Shown here in pieces: positions 14,741-17,101 of a stretch of DNA of 17,101 nt; the first letter of the stretch is position 1; every line of letters starts with the position of its first letter. The DNA lies in assembly GCA_025924295.1 (NCBI GenBank), contig JAICEG010000049.1:1-17101 (forward strand), read 5' to 3'. The position numbers were made by a program, and so were the translations under genes. Under the pieces are notes generated by a model. It saw only the letters and a program-made list of their open reading frames with translations, was not told the origin of the DNA and ran no database searches. Source of the DNA: Vicinamibacteria bacterium. Its GTDB lineage: Bacteria > Acidobacteriota > Vicinamibacteria > Vicinamibacterales > UBA2999.

Positions 14741-17101
14741 TCAGAAGTCGAACTGCCCGCCGATCTTGAAGAACCTCGCCTGCAGGATCTGCGTGGGCTG
14801 CTGCCAGGTGACGGCTCCCGTCGGCGCGATGGCGTACGCGTTGTTGTAGGTCAGGATCGTGTTGGCGTTGAACGCGTTGTAGATGTCGAAGTTGATCGTT
14901 GCGCGTGCGGCTCCCATCCTGATGATCTTCGCGAAGCGCAGATCGAGTTGGTTGAGCGCCGGGCCGAACACGTTGCCGGGTTCCACGAGGTTCACCGTGA
15001 TGTTCTGCGCTCCGCCCGCGAGCGGACGACCCAGCGTGGAGTTGGCCGCAAGGTAGGCGTTGGTCGCCGCGAAGTTTGCCGACAGGTCAGGCACCGGGGC
15101 CGGGAGTCGCTGGTACGTGCCGGACACCTGGAGATCGATTCGAGGAACGGTGTAGGCAGCAACGCCCTTGATCTGCGTCAGCCAGTTCGTGTCGACGTGG
15201 CAGTACGCCACGTTCGGCGCATTGGCCGCGACATCGAGAATCGACTCGGGGACATCGTCGATGATGTCGCAATTGTCGGTGGACGTCCGGCCGGTGCTCG
15301 TGCCTCCCTGCAGGAAGAGGCCGTTGGCGAGCCGCGCATTCACCGATACGTCGACACCATTCCAGTGCTCGATCCGTTTGCCATAGTTCTCGGCAAGCGT
15401 CACAAAGTTATCGGACGCTCGTCCAAACGCCGACTGTCTGATCGCAAGGAATCCTGGAATCGTATAGCCTCCGCCGTCCGGCAGGCGCGAGTCGGAGGGG
15501 GCGACGATGCTGAAGGTGTCGTACTCCGCAGCTGCGACATTGAGGTTGTCGGTCACGACGAAGTTCCCGTACCACCGCCGGAAGTAGCCGACATCGATCG
15601 AGACGCGCGGCACAATCTCATGCTGCACGCTGGTCGAGAACTCCCAGTTGTTGAATCGCTTTCCCCAGCCGGTGAGGAGATCCGGGTCGTACCTGGTGTT
15701 GGGTGTCGCCCTGCCGAAGGTGGCATCGCTGAACGCGCCGCAAAGGTCGCCGCCGCGGGGACGGTTGTCCTGCGCGGCAGAGTTGAGGAGGTCGCAGTCA
15801 ACGACGTAGTTTCTGTTCGTGTCATCCCACGCGCGGCGCGCAACGGTGTTCAGCACGTTGATCGGGTTCGGGCCGATCGACACGCCGGTCTCACCGCCGT
15901 TGGTACCGAGTCCGCCAAGGTACTTGTTCAAGCTGACCTTGACCGCCGTCTTGCCGTTGCCAAACAGATCGACGACCGCCTGGCTCTTCGGCGTGATGTC
16001 GTGGTAGCTCAGGTTGTCCTGCTCCGGGAACACGAAGTTCCGGTTCGGCGTGGCATACGTCGGCCCGAGCGTCTGCTCCGGGAAGCTGTTGGCGTGGTAG
16101 TCGTAGCGGATGCCGCCCGACAGGGTGAGCCGGCCCATCGTCCACTTGTCCTGCGCGAAGATGCCGAGGTCGTGATCGACGTGGCTCTTCACCGTGTGCG
16201 GCAGCGCCCGCAGCGTGATCTGGTTCGGCACGCCGTTGTTGAAACGGTACGACAGCGGGTTTGGGACGTACGTCGTGTTGTCGTGATATCCGACGGCATC
16301 ATTCACGCCCACTTTGAACGCGTGCGAGCCGGTGATGTACGACGTGTGAAATCGCCAGTGGAAGTTGTCGTTCCAGGAGTTGTTGTAGGTGCCGCCTGCA
16401 CCGGCCGTGCTCTCCGTCGCGCCGCGATAGCGCAGCGTCGGAATTGCTCCGCCCTGCTCGACCACGCCGATCATCTGCGGATCGAGCTCGAGGCCCTTGG
16501 TCTGCAGGTGCATGTTGCCCCAGCGCTCGACGCGGTGGATGCCGCTCGCCTCGATGAGCAGCTTGTTGGTGACCGGTGACGTCCAGTCGGCCAGCAACAC
16601 ACGCTGCGTGGGGAAGCGCCGGTCGTTGGCCGACTCGGGCGCGACCGTCGCCGTGATCGCGTCGTGGCACGCGCAGAAGTCCTGCTGCGTGTAGGTGAAG
16701 CCGATCTTGTTCTTCTCCGACGCCTGCCACGACAGCCGCAGCTGTCCGTCCTTCCACACCTTTTCGACCGAGGCGGGACGGCTCGTGTCCGCGACGTAGT
16801 CCCAGCGCGCGGGGTTGTTGGCGTTCTGGTTGTAGAACATGCCGGGGGCAAAGAGGTACGCGCCTTGATATCTCCCGCTCGCGAAGAACCAGAGTTTGTC
16901 CTGCTTGATCGGACCACCGACGCCGGGATTGAAGTCCCAGTTCTTGTCGATGCCGCCGGCGTTGACCAGTGCCGGGTTGCGCGCGAGGAGATCGTCGCCG
17001 ATGTTCCCGCCCTGGAACGAATCGTTGGCAAAGCTCCCGAAGATCGACCCGTGATACTGGTTGCCGCCCTCGCGCGCGATGAAGTTGATGCGCACGCCGC
17101 C
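14741..17101 (-). CDS. TonB-dependent receptor, Oar-like, 5' end outside window (TBDR-4)
   Basis: The last 786 residues of a fourth outer-membrane receptor are visible. The frame runs off the right edge. By alignment with TBDR-2, about 235 N-terminal residues (signal peptide, carboxypeptidase-regulatory-like domain, most of the plug) are missing from the window. The visible part starts at the conserved GGVRINFIAREGGN segment, which corresponds to residue 236 of TBDR-2. The barrel ends FKIGGQFDF. All six cysteines are kept: a CAC motif at codons 16667-16675, then cysteines at codons 15794, 15740, 15269 and 15200. The loop between the third and fourth is longer than in the others. A DDTNRNYVVDC acidic motif is present. 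The hairpin at 14698-14727 follows the stop. Its promoter is outside the window. Confidence 0.92.
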   Translation of the reverse strand, partial: GGVRINFIAREGGNQYHGSIFGSFANDSFQGGNIGDDLLARNPALVNAGGIDKNWDFNPGVGGPIKQDKLWFFASGRYQGAYLFAPGMFYNQNANNPARWDYVADTSRPASVEKVWKDGQLRLSWQASEKNKIGFTYTQQDFCACHDAITATVAPESANDRRFPTQRVLLADWTSPVTNKLLIEASGIHRVERWGNMHLQTKGLELDPQMIGVVEQGGAIPTLRYRGATESTAGAGGTYNNSWNDNFHWRFHTSYITGSHAFKVGVNDAVGYHDNTTYVPNPLSYRFNNGVPNQITLRALPHTVKSHVDHDLGIFAQDKWTMGRLTLSGGIRYDYHANSFPEQTLGPTYATPNRNFVFPEQDNLSYHDITPKSQAVVDLFGNGKTAVKVSLNKYLGGLGTNGGETGVSIGPNPINVLNTVARRAWDDTNRNYVVDCDLLNSAAQDNRPRGGDLCGAFSDATFGRATPNTRYDPDLLTGWGKRFNNWEFSTSVQHEIVPRVSIDVGYFRRWYGNFVVTDNLNVAAAEYDTFSIVAPSDSRLPDGGGYTIPGFLAIRQSAFGRASDNFVTLAENYGKRIEHWNGVDVSVNARLANGLFLQGGTSTGRTSTDNCDIIDDVPESILDVAANAPNVAYCHVDTNWLTQIKGVAAYTVPRIDLQVSGTYQRLPAPVPDLSANFAATNAYLAANSTLGRPLAGGAQNITVNLVEPGNVFGPALNQLDLRFAKIIRMGAARATINFDIYNAFNANTILTYNNAYAIAPTGAVTWQQPTQILQARFFKIGGQFDF

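Overview
This GC-rich window looks like a chromosomal fragment from an Acidobacteriota bacterium, most likely class Vicinamibacteria. That placement is inferred from gene families: tandem Oar-like TonB-dependent receptors with an N-terminal carboxypeptidase-regulatory-like domain, and a CRTAC1/ASPIC-UnbV protein sandwiched between TPR proteins. There is no rRNA or other phylogenetic marker to confirm it. I found no tRNA, rRNA, CRISPR array or transposase.

Left part (1-3836, + strand): a tight three-gene run. The 3' part of a TPR protein is followed 14 bp later by a secreted CRTAC1-like protein with seven Ca-binding-type FG-GAP motifs and a C-terminal ASPIC/UnbV domain. That gene's stop codon overlaps (ATGA) the start of a second exported TPR protein. 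The two TPR proteins share a related C-terminal module. The run ends in a 109-bp gap holding a chain of three perfect palindromes.

Right part (3946-17101, mostly - strand): four large outer-membrane receptors in tandem. In transcription order they are TBDR-4 (5' end beyond the window), TBDR-3, TBDR-2 and TBDR-1. All four carry exactly six cysteines in the regions visible here, at matching positions. Between TBDR-3 and TBDR-2 lies one + strand gene for a LysR-type regulator. It is divergent from TBDR-2 and convergent with TBDR-3, and is closed by a strong intrinsic terminator. TBDR-1 and TBDR-2 have similar sigma70-like promoters and 140-175-nt leaders. Several dyads of LysR-box type lie at these promoters and at the lysR promoter.

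Working model (inference): the receptors are TonB-driven importers or surface-binding proteins for related large ligands. The LysR protein adjusts at least TBDR-2 and itself, and the TPR/CRTAC1 proteins act in the envelope, perhaps as binding or assembly partners. No substrate can be named from sequence. No SusD-like lipoprotein, TonB/ExbBD genes or degradative enzymes are present in the window.

The most unusual points are the conserved six-cysteine scaffold, a 9-bp tandem repeat placed exactly 2 nt after three of the four receptor stop codons, and the palindrome chain at 3842-3907.
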